Below are positions 33,902-43,392 of a stretch of 64,000 nucleotides of DNA, piece by piece. The notes under the pieces are model-generated. The model searched no databases. It saw only the letters and a list, made by a program, of their open reading frames with translations, and was not told where the DNA came from. Position 1 is the first letter of the stretch, and the number at the start of each line of letters is the position of its first letter. A program made the position numbers and the translations under genes. This DNA comes from Mesobacillus selenatarsenatis SF-1 (lineage in GTDB: Bacteria; Bacillota; Bacilli; Bacillales; Cytobacillaceae): assembly GCF_000813125.1 (NCBI RefSeq), contig NZ_BASE01000004.1, positions 1 to 64,000 on the forward strand, read 5' to 3'.

Positions 33902-36475
33902 TTGGCTAAAAAAGTTGTTATTGTAGGTGGAGTTGCTGGCGGAGCTACAACGGCTGCCCGTTTAAGAAGATTGGATGAACAAACAGAAATCGTGATGATT
34001 GAACGCGGTGAATATATTTCTTTTGCAAACTGTGGACTTCCTTATTATATTGGCGGTGCAATACAAGAGCGTGACGCATTGCTTGTCCAGACTGTTGAAG
34101 GCATGTCCAAGAAATTCAACATGGATATCCGCAATTTGAGTGAAGTGAATCGCATCGACCGCGAGCGCAAAGTGGTTGAAATCAAGAACCTTAAAACTGG
34201 CGAAACATATGAAGAAAGCTATGATGTGCTTGTTTTATCACCAGGTGCAAGCCCAATCAAGCCTCCAATCCCTGGTATTAGTGAAGCTGAAGCATTGTTC
34301 ACGCTTCGCAACATTCCTGACACTGATAAAATCAAAGCATATGTTGATAAGCAACAACCTAAGAAAGCGACTGTGATCGGCGGCGGCTTCATCGGAGTTG
34401 AAATGGCCGAAAACCTTTGGGAACGCGGTGTTGAGGTAACACTGGTCGAGATGGCTGATCAGATCATGGCGCCAATCGACTTTGAAATGGCTTCTATTTT
34501 ACATCAGCACCTTCGTGAAAAAGGCGTGAATCTTGTTCTTGAAGATGGCGTGAAATCTTTTGAAAAGAACGGCAAGCTGATCAACCTGAACAGCGGCAAA
34601 CAAATTGATACTGACTTGGTAATCCTTGCGATTGGTGTGGCTCCTGAGAACAAGCTGGCGAAAGAATCTGGCCTTGAACTTGGTCTCCGCGGTGCAATCC
34701 GTGTCAACGAGCGCCTGCAGACGGCTGACCAAAGCATCTACGCAATTGGTGACGCGATTGAAGTTAAAGACTATATCAACGGACAGGCGACTCACATTCC
34801 GCTTGCATGGCCGGCTAACCGCCAGGGACGAATCGTTGCTGACCATATCAACGGCATCGATTCCAAGTACCAGGGCACGCTTGGCACATCCATTGCGAAA
34901 GTTTTTGACATGACCGTTGCGGCAACAGGAAATAACGAGAAGACATTGAAGCGTCTTGGCATTTCTTACGATGTCGTGCACGTTCACCCAAGCTCTCACG
35001 CCGGATACTATCCTGGCGCATTCCCGATCGCGCTAAAATTAATCTTTGACCGCGAGACAGGCAAAATCTTCGGTGCACAGGCTGTATCATATGATGGTGC
35101 AGACAAGCGTATCGATGTATTGGCGACTGCGATCAAGGGCGGCATGACAATCTTTGACTTGCCGGATCTTGAACTGGCATACGCACCGCCATACTCTTCT
35201 GCAAAAGATCCAGTCAACATGGCTGGCTATGCAGCGAAAAACCTTGCTGAAGGTCTTGTAGAAACTGTTCAATGGCATGAAATCAATGACATTTTGACTG
35301 GTGGCGGCTACTTGATCGACGTCCGCGAGCCAATCGAGCGCGACATGGGCATGATTGAGGGTTCTGTGAATATTCCCTTGGGAGAGCTTCGCGATCGTCT
35401 TGATGAGATCCCGACGAAAGAAGTGTACGTCTACTGCCAGGTTGGCCTTCGCGGTTACCTTGCTACACGTATCCTGATGCAGGCTGGGTTCAAGGTAAAA
35501 AACCTTGACGGTGGCTACAAAACTTACTCTTGCGTGTATGAGCCAGATGCAAGTGAAAACTGTGGAACACCAATCAGCGACAATGGCGTTGCTCAGCGTA
35601 ATGCTGCGATGGAAGAAATCGCTGCTGGTGCTGCCCAGACTAGCGTTGGATTGGCCGTAGAGGCTGCTCCTGTAGCTCAGGCACCTGTTACTCCAATTGC
35701 ACCGCCTACTGTAAAAACGACACTTGACGCTTGCGGCCTGTCTTGCCCAGGTCCAATCATGAAGGTGTATAAGACAATTGGCGATATGCAGGACGGAGAG
35801 GTGATGGAAGTACATGCAACAGACCCAGGCTTCGCAAAGGACATCAAAGCATGGTGTGAGAAGACTGGCAACAAACTGATCAGCAACAAATTTGAAGATA
35901 AGAAGTTCAAGGCCCAGATTATGAAAGGTAATGTGGTCGTTCCTTTGAATACGATGGCTGCTCCTGTTGAGGTTCCAACTGGCGTGCCAACTGCTGCTCC
36001 GGCTAAAAATGGCGCGACAATGGTCGTGTTCAGCGGGGACCTTGACAAGGCCATCGCAACCTTCATCATCGCATCCGGCGCAGCGGCGATGGGCAAAGAA
36101 GTAACCTTGTTCTTCACCTTCTGGGGACTGAACATCCTGAAACGCAACGACGCACCGTCAACCGAGAAAGACATGATGGCGAAGATGTTCAGCATGATGA
36201 TGCCGAAGGGCGCAAACGACCTGCCATTGTCCAAGATGAACATGGGCGGCATGGGCTCCAAGATGATCAAGACAGTTATGGCAAACAAAAACGTCGACAG
36301 CCTTGAAACGTTGATGAAAAACGCCATGGACGCCGGCGTCAAGCTAGTAGCCTGCGGCATGAGCATGGACATCATGGGCATTGCAAAAGAAGAACTCATC
36401 GACGGAGTCGAAATCGGCGGCGTAGCAGCCTACCTCGGCGATGCTGAGGATTCTGGATTGAACTTGTTTATCTAA
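33902..36475 (+). CDS. CoA-disulfide reductase / rhodanese / TusA / DsrE fusion
   Basis: 857 aa cytoplasmic flavoprotein of the CoADR/NADH-polysulfide reductase type with added sulfur-carrier modules. Order: FAD and NAD(P) oxidoreductase (res. 1-450; redox Cys44 in FANCGLPYY), rhodanese (about 460-550; active Cys in VYCQVGLRG), linker rich in Ala/Pro/Val, TusA/SirA-like (about 618-690; ACGLSCPGPIMKV), second Ala/Pro linker, DsrE/F-like domain (about 700-857; MVVFSGDLDKAIATFIIASG, VACGMSMDIMGI). It should reduce CoA persulfide/polysulfide and pass sulfane sulfur between its own domains. TTG start, with AGAGGGT upstream. Confidence 0.92.
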   Translation: MAKKVVIVGGVAGGATTAARLRRLDEQTEIVMIERGEYISFANCGLPYYIGGAIQERDALLVQTVEGMSKKFNMDIRNLSEVNRIDRERKVVEIKNLKTGETYEESYDVLVLSPGASPIKPPIPGISEAEALFTLRNIPDTDKIKAYVDKQQPKKATVIGGGFIGVEMAENLWERGVEVTLVEMADQIMAPIDFEMASILHQHLREKGVNLVLEDGVKSFEKNGKLINLNSGKQIDTDLVILAIGVAPENKLAKESGLELGLRGAIRVNERLQTADQSIYAIGDAIEVKDYINGQATHIPLAWPANRQGRIVADHINGIDSKYQGTLGTSIAKVFDMTVAATGNNEKTLKRLGISYDVVHVHPSSHAGYYPGAFPIALKLIFDRETGKIFGAQAVSYDGADKRIDVLATAIKGGMTIFDLPDLELAYAPPYSSAKDPVNMAGYAAKNLAEGLVETVQWHEINDILTGGGYLIDVREPIERDMGMIEGSVNIPLGELRDRLDEIPTKEVYVYCQVGLRGYLATRILMQAGFKVKNLDGGYKTYSCVYEPDASENCGTPISDNGVAQRNAAMEEIAAGAAQTSVGLAVEAAPVAQAPVTPIAPPTVKTTLDACGLSCPGPIMKVYKTIGDMQDGEVMEVHATDPGFAKDIKAWCEKTGNKLISNKFEDKKFKAQIMKGNVVVPLNTMAAPVEVPTGVPTAAPAKNGATMVVFSGDLDKAIATFIIASGAAAMGKEVTLFFTFWGLNILKRNDAPSTEKDMMAKMFSMMMPKGANDLPLSKMNMGGMGSKMIKTVMANKNVDSLETLMKNAMDAGVKLVACGMSMDIMGIAKEELIDGVEIGGVAAYLGDAEDSGLNLFI

Positions 36476-36488
36476 TATTGATTGGAGA

Positions 36489-36517
36489 GCGGCCTTCTCG
36501 TGGGAGGCCGCTTTTTT
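36489..36517 (+). terminator. Terminator of the CoADR fusion gene
   Basis: Stem GCGGCCT / AGGCCGC followed by TTTTTT. Confidence 0.92.
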
Positions 36518-36608
36518 ATGTAGACAGCATGTTTCTGGGCGTATGGGGTTGCTAAAAAAAGGTAATTGGTCCTTGGGTTGTGTTGATTTTTACCTGATAT
36601 ATGGGAAA

Positions 36609-36734
36609 AGTAGTGATTAAGGGGAAAATCGTAGTGATGATTGTAATTTTCGTAGTGATTGGTGACATTTTCGTAGTGATTATTCGATTTTTCGTAGTGA
36701 TTGTCACTCATTTCGTAGTGATGGTGTAATGGAC
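36609..36734. repeat. Intergenic tandem array D, six exact 21-nt units, core CGTAGTGATT
   Basis: Cores start at 36609 (AGTAGTGATT), 36630, 36651, 36672, 36693 and 36714, exactly 21 nt apart; the variable halves are T-rich (GGTGACATTTT, ATTCGATTTTT, GTCACTCATTT). CGTAGTGATT is the exact reverse complement of the AATCACTACG core of array C, 9.7 kb away. Lies between the terminator of the CoADR fusion and the NERD gene. Confidence 0.95.
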
Positions 36735-36836
36735 CTTTAAAAAACTGACACCCATGATGGTATTAGGCAGGATTTTAACCAGTTTACAGCGAATTCTTTT
36801 ACCGTAATTAAATAGAACGAGAGGACTGAGACAATT

Positions 36837-37796
36837 TTGATCGTAAAAAGAAGAACATTCCCACTCCGTATCAAAATAAATAATGCAATTCAAAGAAGAT
36901 TACCTGCTAATCATCCCAAACTCCCAGAAGTGATCCAAGATTCCATGAAAACCAGGGCTGGCCATAAAGGCGAAGAAGCTCTAGACTATTACACCAGCCT
37001 CCTACATGAAGATGAATTCCACATATTCCAAGGGCTTCGGCTTAAATCAGGTCAAACTCACTTCCAAATAGACTCTCTGCTGCTCTCGCCCTCATTTGCA
37101 CTCATTATCGATGCCAAGAACATGGCAGGCACCCTAACCTTCCATTCTCCTTTTAATCAAATGGAACGTACTTTTAATGATAAAACAGATACCTATGAAG
37201 ATCCTATTCTTCAAGTAAAAAGACACCGTCTTCTTTTAATGAAGTGGCTGAACGACCACCATTTCCCCCAGATTCCTATTGAGTACCTTGTCTTCAGCAG
37301 CAATCCCTCGACAGCATTACGAAATCCAAACAATGATCTGGAAATCTACCATCGCGTTTGTCCTCCGGGAAAAATCATCTTTAAAATTGAAGAGTTCATA
37401 TCAAAATATAAAAAAGAGCTAATTTCCGTAAAAGAATATAAAAAACTGAGCAAGCTTTTATTAAAGAGTGATGTTCCTCCTGGCTCCCATCTTCATCAAT
37501 TCAAGATTGACCCATCTGAATACTTGACCGGTGTTCAATGTCCCTCTTGTTCCCAGTATGCAATGGAGCGGTACAGCGGAACCTGGAATTGTACACATTG
37601 CGGGACCACAGCTAAAGATGCTCATCACCAGGCCATCGAGGATTACTTTCTCCTGATCAACGGTAGTATCAACAACAAGCAGTTCCGGGAATACCTTCAC
37701 ATTCACTCACCTAAACTGGCAACAAAGCTTCTCGCAAATATGAACCTGAAATGCCAAGGGCCTACGCGGAGAAGCTGCCATTATACTCCGATTTAA
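36837..37796 (+). CDS. NERD domain protein with zinc ribbon
   Basis: 319 aa. The N-terminal NERD (nuclease-related) domain has MKTRAGHKGEEALDYY, FHIFQGLRL and TQTH-like THFQIDSLLLSPSFALIIDAKNMAGTL, giving the E...D..(D/E)xK pattern of the PD-(D/E)xK fold. A CxxC-x16-CxxC zinc ribbon follows (CPSCSQYAMERYSG...CTHCG, about res. 232-252) and a helical tail. Probably a DNA-associated nuclease-like protein; function unknown. TTG start, weak site GAGAGGAC. It sits as a single gene between the CoADR fusion and prfB, interrupting the conserved prfB neighbourhood. Confidence 0.8.
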   Translation: MIVKRRTFPLRIKINNAIQRRLPANHPKLPEVIQDSMKTRAGHKGEEALDYYTSLLHEDEFHIFQGLRLKSGQTHFQIDSLLLSPSFALIIDAKNMAGTLTFHSPFNQMERTFNDKTDTYEDPILQVKRHRLLLMKWLNDHHFPQIPIEYLVFSSNPSTALRNPNNDLEIYHRVCPPGKIIFKIEEFISKYKKELISVKEYKKLSKLLLKSDVPPGSHLHQFKIDPSEYLTGVQCPSCSQYAMERYSGTWNCTHCGTTAKDAHHQAIEDYFLLINGSINNKQFREYLHIHSPKLATKLLANMNLKCQGPTRRSCHYTPI

Positions 37797-37797
37797 A

Positions 37798-37823
37798 AAA
37801 TCCCCCGCCAACCCGGCGGGGGA
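37798..37823 (-). terminator. Terminator after prfB
   Basis: Perfect 9-bp GC-rich stem TCCCCCGCC / GGCGGGGGA with a minus-strand tail of TTTTTT; it can also stop the convergent NERD transcript. Confidence 0.92.
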
Positions 37824-37850
37824 CTCATAAAAACTCATATGAAGTTGAGT

Positions 37851-38961
37851 TTACTCTCCCAAACTCAACTTAGATCTCAAATAAGCATCAATAAACATAT
37901 CAATATCCCCGTCCATGACTGCCTGCACGTTGCCGGATTCGGCGCTGGTGCGATGGTCTTTTACCATGGAGTATGGGTGGAATACGTAGGAGCGGATCTG
38001 GCTGCCCCATCCGATTTCTTTTTGCTCGCCGCGGATTTCGTCCAGTTCGGCTTGCTGCTGTTCGATTTCGCGCTGGTAAAGCTTAGCTTTCAGCATTTTC
38101 ATCGACGTTTCACGGTTCTTGATCTGTGATCGTTCTGCCTGGGATGATACAACAACACCAGTTGGCAAGTGGGTAATCCGGACGGCAGAGTCAGTTGTGT
38201 TGATATGCTGACCGCCGGCGCCGCTTGCACGGTACGTATCGATTTTCAGGTCTTCCGTACGGATATCGATCTCGATTTCGTTGTTGAATTCTGGCATCAC
38301 TTCGCAGGAAACGAATGAAGTATGGCGGCGGCCCGATGAGTCAAACGGCGAAATACGGACCAGACGGTGTACGCCTTTTTCCGCTTTCAAATAACCGTAG
38401 GCATTGTGCCCTTTAATGGCCAAAGTCACACTCTTGATTCCTGCCTCATCACCCGGCAGGTAATCCAAAGTCTCCACCTTGAAGCCGCGCTTTTCTGCCC
38501 AACGAGTATACATACGCAAAAGCATCGAGCCCCAGTCCTGGGATTCCGTACCGCCAGCACCCGGATGAAGTTCAAGAATCGCATTATTTTTATCGTGCTC
38601 TTCACTCAACAACAATTGGAGCTCAAACTCACTCATGCGCTCCTTAAATTCCAGAAGCTCCTTCTCCAAATCTTCACGAAGATCCGCGTCGTCTTCCTCT
38701 TTTACAAGCTCATATGTCAAATCGAGATTTTCGTATGTCTCGCTCAGCTCGTTAAAAACATTAACCTGTTCCTTAAGCCCATTTGCTTCGTTGATGACAA
38801 CTTGTGCCTTCTGCTGGTCATCCCAGAAGTCTGGCGCAAGCATGCCATCCTCTAGCTCAGCAATTCGTGCTTCTTTATTTTCGAGGTCAAAGAGACCCCC
38901 TGAAGCCCGCTAATTTCTTAGCTGTTTTTTCAAGCTCATTCCTGATATCTGCTAATTCCAT
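37851..38961 (-). CDS. prfB: Peptide chain release factor 2, with programmed +1 frameshift
   Basis: RF2 ends translation at UGA/UAA. Zero-frame translation from ATG 38961 (GAGGTGA upstream) gives 24 codons and an in-frame TGA (38889-38887); the site AGGGGGTCTCTTTGAC is the classical frameshift signal (internal Shine-Dalgarno, slippery CTT-T, TGA, C). After the +1 shift the frame continues to 37851. The rest shows the domain-2 SPF tripeptide ([14 protein letters not shown]) and the catalytic GGQ ([18 protein letters not shown]). RF2 thus regulates its own level. Follows secA after a terminator. Confidence 0.96.
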
Positions 38962-39016
38962 ATCGTTCACCTCATAGATAAGTTACTTTCCATTATACCG
39001 TATTGTATGTTCCAAG

Positions 39017-39046
39017 GAAAAAGAGAGCCGATAATCCGGCCCTCTT
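39017..39046 (-). terminator. Terminator between secA and prfB
   Basis: Stem AAGAGAGCCG / CGGCCCTCTT (one wobble pair), followed on the minus strand by TTTTTCC. Confidence 0.8.
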
Positions 39047-39085
39047 GATTGTAAAAATTATTCCGCCTCGCCTCTGCACTTTAAC

Positions 39086-39126
39086 GCTGCACCGTAACCG
39101 GGGTCCGACCCTTGGTGCGGTGCAGC
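39086..39126. repeat. GC-rich palindromic element after secA
   Basis: Outer perfect arms GCTGCACCG / CGGTGCAGC with inner ACC/GGT and GGGTC-C-GACCC. No T-run on either side. It is compact, nearly fully self-complementary and placed directly after the secA stop, like REP-type elements. Confidence 0.6.
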
Positions 39127-39138
39127 AAGGAGCAATTC

Positions 39139-41652
39139 CTATTCCGCCTTGCCGCAGCAGTTCTTGTATTTCTTGCCGCTGCCGCAGATGCATGGGTCAT
39201 TACGGCCGACATCCAAAGTCTTGGTAACAGGCTTTTTCTTCACTTTACCGCCTTCACCTTCTTTTGGATTAACCGCGTGGCCTTTCGCTACTTCCTCGCG
39301 CTCAAGGTTGCTTCGGATTTCAGCTTTCATGATATATTTCGCAACATCGTCTTCGATGGAAAGGATCATATTCTCAAACATCGCGAAGCCTTCATGCTGG
39401 TACTCGCGCAGTGGATCGATCTGGCCATACGCACGCAGGTGGATACCCTGGCGCAGCTGATCCATCTGGTCGATGTGGTCCATCCACTTTGAGTCAACCG
39501 AACGAAGCACGATGACTTTTTCAAATTCACGCATTTGCTCGTCTGTCAGCATTTCTTCTTTTTCATCATAGCGCTCTTTCACCTTCGCCATGATGACTTC
39601 GATGATTTCATCCTGCTCTTTGCCGCGAAGGTCTTCAGCAGTTATGTCACCTTCGTGAAGCAGGTTGCCGTTCACGTAGTCGATGATGCTGTTCAGGTCC
39701 CATTTTTCCATATCCTCGCCTGCTGGCGTATGGGCTGAGACATTGCGCTCCAATGCAGACCTGATCATTCTTACTACTATGTCACGTAGGTTTTCAGATT
39801 CCAGAACCTCGTCACGCTGCTTGTAGATGATTTCGCGCTGCTGGCGAAGAACATCATCGTACTGAAGCAACTGCTTACGGGCATCGAAGTTGTTGCCCTC
39901 AACACGTTTTTGCGCAGATTCAACGGCTCTTGAGACCATCTTGCTCTGGATTGGCTGGGTATCATCCATGCCAAGGCGCTCCATCATCGATTTCATATTG
40001 TCAGAACCGAAGCGGCGCATCAGTTCATCTTCCATGGAAAGGTAGAACTGTGTGACACCAGGATCTCCCTGACGTCCGGAACGTCCGCGGAGCTGGTTAT
40101 CAATACGACGGCTCTCGTGACGCTCGGTACCAATTACCGCAAGACCACCAACTTCTTTAACGCCCTCACCAAGCTTGATATCCGTACCACGGCCTGCCAT
40201 GTTTGTCGCGATCGTAACCGAGCCCTGATGACCGGCTTCAGCAATGATTTCCGCTTCACGCTCATGGTTTTTCGCGTTCAGGACATTATGCTTGATACCT
40301 TTTTTCGATAGGAAGGCTGAAATGATTTCAGAAGTTTCAATCGCAACCGTACCAACTAGTACTGGTTGTCCGGCCTGGTGGCGCTCAGCGATGTCATCTG
40401 CTACTGCCTTGAACTTGCCCTGCATACTTGCATAAATCAAATCCGGACGGTCGTCACGTGCGATCGGACGGTTCGTCGGAATCACGACAACGTTCATATT
40501 GTAAATATTGCGGAATTCCTCTTCCTCAGTCTTCGCCGTACCGGTCATACCGGAAAGCTTTTCGTACATACGGAAGTAGTTCTGGAATGTGATTGTCGCA
40601 AGCGTCATGCTCTCATTCTGGATCTCAAGGCCTTCTTTTGCCTCAATCGCCTGGTGCAAGCCTTCGCTATAGCGGCGGCCCTTCATCAGACGTCCAGTGA
40701 ATTGGTCAACGATGACGATTTCGCCGTCCTGAACGACGTAATCTACATCCTTGTGCATGCTCGCCTGGGCTTTCATCGCCTGATTGATATGGTGAAGCAA
40801 TGTCACATGCTTGATGTCAAAAAGGTTCTCGATGCCAAAAGCCTTCTCGGACTTCGTGATTCCGTCCTCAGTCAGCTGGACACCCTTCGTTTTTTCATCA
40901 TAAGTGTAGTCTTCTTCGCGCTTCAATGTGCGAACGAATGCGTTTGCCTGCATGTAAAGCGCGGCAGATTTTTGAGCAGAGCCGGAAATGATCAACGGAG
41001 TACGCGCTTCATCGATCAAGATGGAGTCAACTTCATCGATGACACAGAAATGCAGCGGACGCTGAACCTTCTGTTCTGAGTAAAGCACCATGTTGTCGCG
41101 AAGATAGTCGAAGCCGAACTCGTTGTTCGTACCATAAGTGATATCGGCACGGTACGCTTCCTGCTTTTCTTCCTTCGTCATGCTGTTCAGGTTCAAACCA
41201 ACAGACAGGCCAAGGAACTCATACAGCTTGCCCATCTCAACGGCGTCACGGCTTGCCAGATATTCGTTGACAGTGATAACGTGTACGCCACGTCCAGTGA
41301 TCGCGTTCAAGTAAACCGGCATTGTAGCAGTTAGGGTTTTACCTTCACCAGTCTTCATTTCAGAGATATTTCCTTCATGGAGGGAAATACCACCCATCAG
41401 CTGGACTTTATAAGGATACAGACCAAGGACACGCTTGGCTCCTTCACGGACGACTGCGAACGATTCAATCAGCAGGTCATCAGTAGACGCGCCGTTCTGG
41501 TAACGGGATTTGAACTCCTCCGTTTTTTCCCTTAGCTGATCGTCTGACAGCTTTTCCATATCGCCTGCGAGCGCATCGATTTGATCCGCCATTTTCGTCA
41601 ATCTTTTGATATCGCGTTTATTCTGGTCGAAAATTTTCGTTAAAATCCCCAT
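39139..41652 (-). CDS. secA: Preprotein translocase ATPase SecA
   Basis: 837 aa motor that pushes preproteins through SecYEG. Features in order: Walker A in [27 protein letters not shown] (Walker B region), GTVAIETSE, the helicase motif [12 protein letters not shown] and [10 protein letters not shown], the scaffold and two-helix finger, and a C-terminal zinc knuckle [13 protein letters not shown] that binds SecB/ribosome/lipid. Full length. ATG with AAAGGAGCG upstream. The 118-nt leader carries a terminator-like hairpin. Confidence 0.97.
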   Translation of the reverse strand: MGILTKIFDQNKRDIKRLTKMADQIDALAGDMEKLSDDQLREKTEEFKSRYQNGASTDDLLIESFAVVREGAKRVLGLYPYKVQLMGGISLHEGNISEMKTGEGKTLTATMPVYLNAITGRGVHVITVNEYLASRDAVEMGKLYEFLGLSVGLNLNSMTKEEKQEAYRADITYGTNNEFGFDYLRDNMVLYSEQKVQRPLHFCVIDEVDSILIDEARTPLIISGSAQKSAALYMQANAFVRTLKREEDYTYDEKTKGVQLTEDGITKSEKAFGIENLFDIKHVTLLHHINQAMKAQASMHKDVDYVVQDGEIVIVDQFTGRLMKGRRYSEGLHQAIEAKEGLEIQNESMTLATITFQNYFRMYEKLSGMTGTAKTEEEEFRNIYNMNVVVIPTNRPIARDDRPDLIYASMQGKFKAVADDIAERHQAGQPVLVGTVAIETSEIISAFLSKKGIKHNVLNAKNHEREAEIIAEAGHQGSVTIATNMAGRGTDIKLGEGVKEVGGLAVIGTERHESRRIDNQLRGRSGRQGDPGVTQFYLSMEDELMRRFGSDNMKSMMERLGMDDTQPIQSKMVSRAVESAQKRVEGNNFDARKQLLQYDDVLRQQREIIYKQRDEVLESENLRDIVVRMIRSALERNVSAHTPAGEDMEKWDLNSIIDYVNGNLLHEGDITAEDLRGKEQDEIIEVIMAKVKERYDEKEEMLTDEQMREFEKVIVLRSVDSKWMDHIDQMDQLRQGIHLRAYGQIDPLREYQHEGFAMFENMILSIEDDVAKYIMKAEIRSNLEREEVAKGHAVNPKEGEGGKVKKKPVTKTLDVGRNDPCICGSGKKYKNCCGKAE

Positions 41653-41713
41653 ACAGACGCTCCTTTTATCTATTGAATCTCGTTGAATTCGATTGTTAAA
41701 AATTATCCCAAAG

Positions 41714-41760
41714 AAAAAAGATTCGCTGTAAACATACCGAATCCCTTTTAGAAAAATTCG
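41714..41760 (-). promoter_or_regulatory. Attenuator-like leader of secA
   Basis: On the minus-strand transcript AAAAGGGAUUCG pairs with CGAAUCUUUUUU (12 bp, 12-nt loop), an intrinsic terminator (41714-41750) about 60 nt before the secA start. Just upstream CGAAU (41760-41756) is complementary to the AUUCG of the terminator's 5' arm and could form a competing antiterminator. The regulator, if any, is not evident. Confidence 0.6.
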
Positions 41761-41777
41761 ATTTATTGCTAAATACT

Positions 41778-41806
41778 ATCTTACCACTTACAACAAGGGG
41801 TGACAA
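41778..41806 (-). promoter_or_regulatory. Sigma-A promoter of secA
   Basis: Minus-strand TTGTCA (41806-41801), 17-nt spacer, TAAGAT (41783-41778); start site near 41771, upstream of the leader hairpin. Confidence 0.7.
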
Positions 41807-41826
41807 CCAATCGAGGTATGCGAAAA

Positions 41827-41852
41827 GTCCCTCTGCCGGTCGACAGAGGGAC
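41827..41852 (-). terminator. Terminator after the DUF1028 gene
   Basis: Perfect 9-bp stem GTCCCTCTG / CAGAGGGAC; minus-strand tail TTTT. Confidence 0.85.
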
Positions 41853-41859
41853 GAAGGAT

Positions 41860-42702
41860 TTACTGATTTTTCATAAAATCCAGCACTTCTAAATCAATCT
41901 TGCCTTTCTCCTGCTCTCGTTCCTCGAAGTTTTCGGTATGGATGTAAGAAGTGAGCGCTTTATGGAGCTCTTCACCATCAGATGGATCGGCCTTAAGATA
42001 ATCTAGGCGCTTAAGGTACTGGACGACTGTATCCTTCACATCCCCTTCGATTGCGACCACGTTCTCAGGCTTTGATTTTGCAAAATAAAGCTGCTGAAGG
42101 CCGTAGATACGGATGAGTTCCGTGATTGGTTCTGGATGGTCATCTACACGAAGATCGATATATCGGTCATTGTAGCCGCCATAGCCGCCTTTCTCCTTGA
42201 CGACAAGGAGTGCCGCTGACTGTTGGCCTCGGCTATCCCCTCCAGCTTTCTGGCCGGCGTTTAGCGCCTGCAGCAACCGGTGAGCGAGCGAACCTTCCGT
42301 CGATTCAAAGGTCTCAGCCATCGCCTTAGCCGTATTCTCATCTACTAAAATATTGCCCTGAGCCGCAAAATGCTTGCCAGTCACTCCGCCTGCCCAGTCA
42401 TAGCAGTATGTACCGGTAAAGGTTGCTGGGTTTCCTTCGGCGTCAATCAAGCCGACCTGGCGCATTTCCTTGTCAGGGTCCTCCTTCGTGATTAATTCCA
42501 TGGCTTCCTTAGCTGATTTTCCCTGTGCCATCAACTCCAAGGCCTGTGGACCATACGCAGTATTCGCGTACGACTGAGTAGCAACAGCTCCAACTCCAGC
42601 CTTCGCAAAAGGAACAACCGCACCAACTCCAAGAAATTTCGACTGAACTGCAATTCCCCATTCTTTTTCCTGAGTATCAAAACCAACGATTGAAAATGTC
42701 AT
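41860..42702 (-). CDS. DUF1028 family protein (Ntn-hydrolase-like)
   Basis: 280 aa. Recognisable DUF1028 blocks: TFSIVGFDTQEKEWGIAVQSKFLGVGAVVPFAKAGVGAVATQS, YGPQALELMAQG, FTGTYCYDWAGGVTGKHFAAQGNIL, and GGDSRGQQSAALLVVK with DLRVDDHPEPI. The fold resembles Ntn hydrolases; the activity has not been established, though fusion to peptidoglycan-binding domains in other species suggests a wall or amide substrate. I chose the ATG at 42702 (AGGAGGCG 9 nt upstream) over the longer frame. Monocistronic. Confidence 0.82.
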   Translation of the reverse strand: MTFSIVGFDTQEKEWGIAVQSKFLGVGAVVPFAKAGVGAVATQSYANTAYGPQALELMAQGKSAKEAMELITKEDPDKEMRQVGLIDAEGNPATFTGTYCYDWAGGVTGKHFAAQGNILVDENTAKAMAETFESTEGSLAHRLLQALNAGQKAGGDSRGQQSAALLVVKEKGGYGGYNDRYIDLRVDDHPEPITELIRIYGLQQLYFAKSKPENVVAIEGDVKDTVVQYLKRLDYLKADPSDGEELHKALTSYIHTENFEEREQEKGKIDLEVLDFMKNQ

Positions 42703-42767
42703 TATGTATCGCCTCCTGTAAAAATTATTTCGGCACTCGGTATAAAATTCCCTTCTAACGTACAAAT

Positions 42768-42798
42768 TAAAACCCACAGCCAATTTCTGGCTGTGGGT
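42768..42798 (-). terminator. Terminator after hpf
   Basis: Perfect 11-bp stem ACCCACAGCCA / TGGCTGTGGGT; minus-strand tail TTTTAATTT. Confidence 0.9.
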
Positions 42799-42812
42799 AG
42801 AGTGTTGGTATA

Positions 42813-43358
42813 TTATTGAGCTTCAATCAAACCATAGCGTCCGTCGTTACGCTTGTAAACAACATTTGTTTGGTTTGTTTCAGCATTTGTGAACACGTAG
42901 AAGCTGTGGCCCAGCATGTTCATCTGCAGAATCGCTTCTTCGCTGTCCATTGGCTTCAGGTCAAAGCTCTTTGTACGAACAACTTCAAGGTCTTCATCTT
43001 CTTCAACCTGTTCAACTTCTGTGAAAATAGGAACGAAATCCTTCAGGCTTTCCTTATCACGGAATTTGCGGTTTACCTTTGTTTTGTGCTTGCGGATTTG
43101 ACGCTCAAGCTTATCAGTGATTAAATCGATCGCCGCATACATATCTTCATGAAGCTCCTCTGCGCGAAGCACAAGATCCTTCATTGGAATTGTAATTTCA
43201 ACTTTTGATTTTTTATCTTGGTAAACTTTCAAATTCACATTTACATTGGCATTGGGTGACTCCGTAAAATAACGCTCAAGCTTAGCAACCTTCTTCTCAA
43301 CATACTCTCTGATTGCTGGAGTTACCTCAATGTTTTCTCCACGAATGTTGTAGTTCAT
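42813..43358 (-). CDS. hpf: Ribosome hibernation promoting factor, long form
   Basis: 181 aa HPF (YvyD) that dimerises 70S ribosomes into inactive 100S particles in stationary phase. N-terminal domain MNYNIRGENIEVTPAIREYVEKK and PMKDLVLRAEELHEDMYAAIDLITDKLERQIRKHK; linker; C-terminal dimerisation domain VVRTKSFDLKPMDSEEAILQMNMLGHSFYVF. ATG at 43358 with AAAGGAGGAG upstream; the much longer frame has no such site. Promoter shows both sigma-B-like and sigma-H-like elements. Confidence 0.96.
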   Translation of the reverse strand: MNYNIRGENIEVTPAIREYVEKKVAKLERYFTESPNANVNVNLKVYQDKKSKVEITIPMKDLVLRAEELHEDMYAAIDLITDKLERQIRKHKTKVNRKFRDKESLKDFVPIFTEVEQVEEDEDLEVVRTKSFDLKPMDSEEAILQMNMLGHSFYVFTNAETNQTNVVYKRNDGRYGLIEAQ

Positions 43359-43392
43359 AGTGGACTCCTCCTTTGGGATATGACTATGTATT

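Noticed and set aside
34499-36399. Three long minus-strand frames inside the CoADR fusion gene
   Set aside because: Antisense to a clear four-domain protein; no start signals, low-complexity translations.
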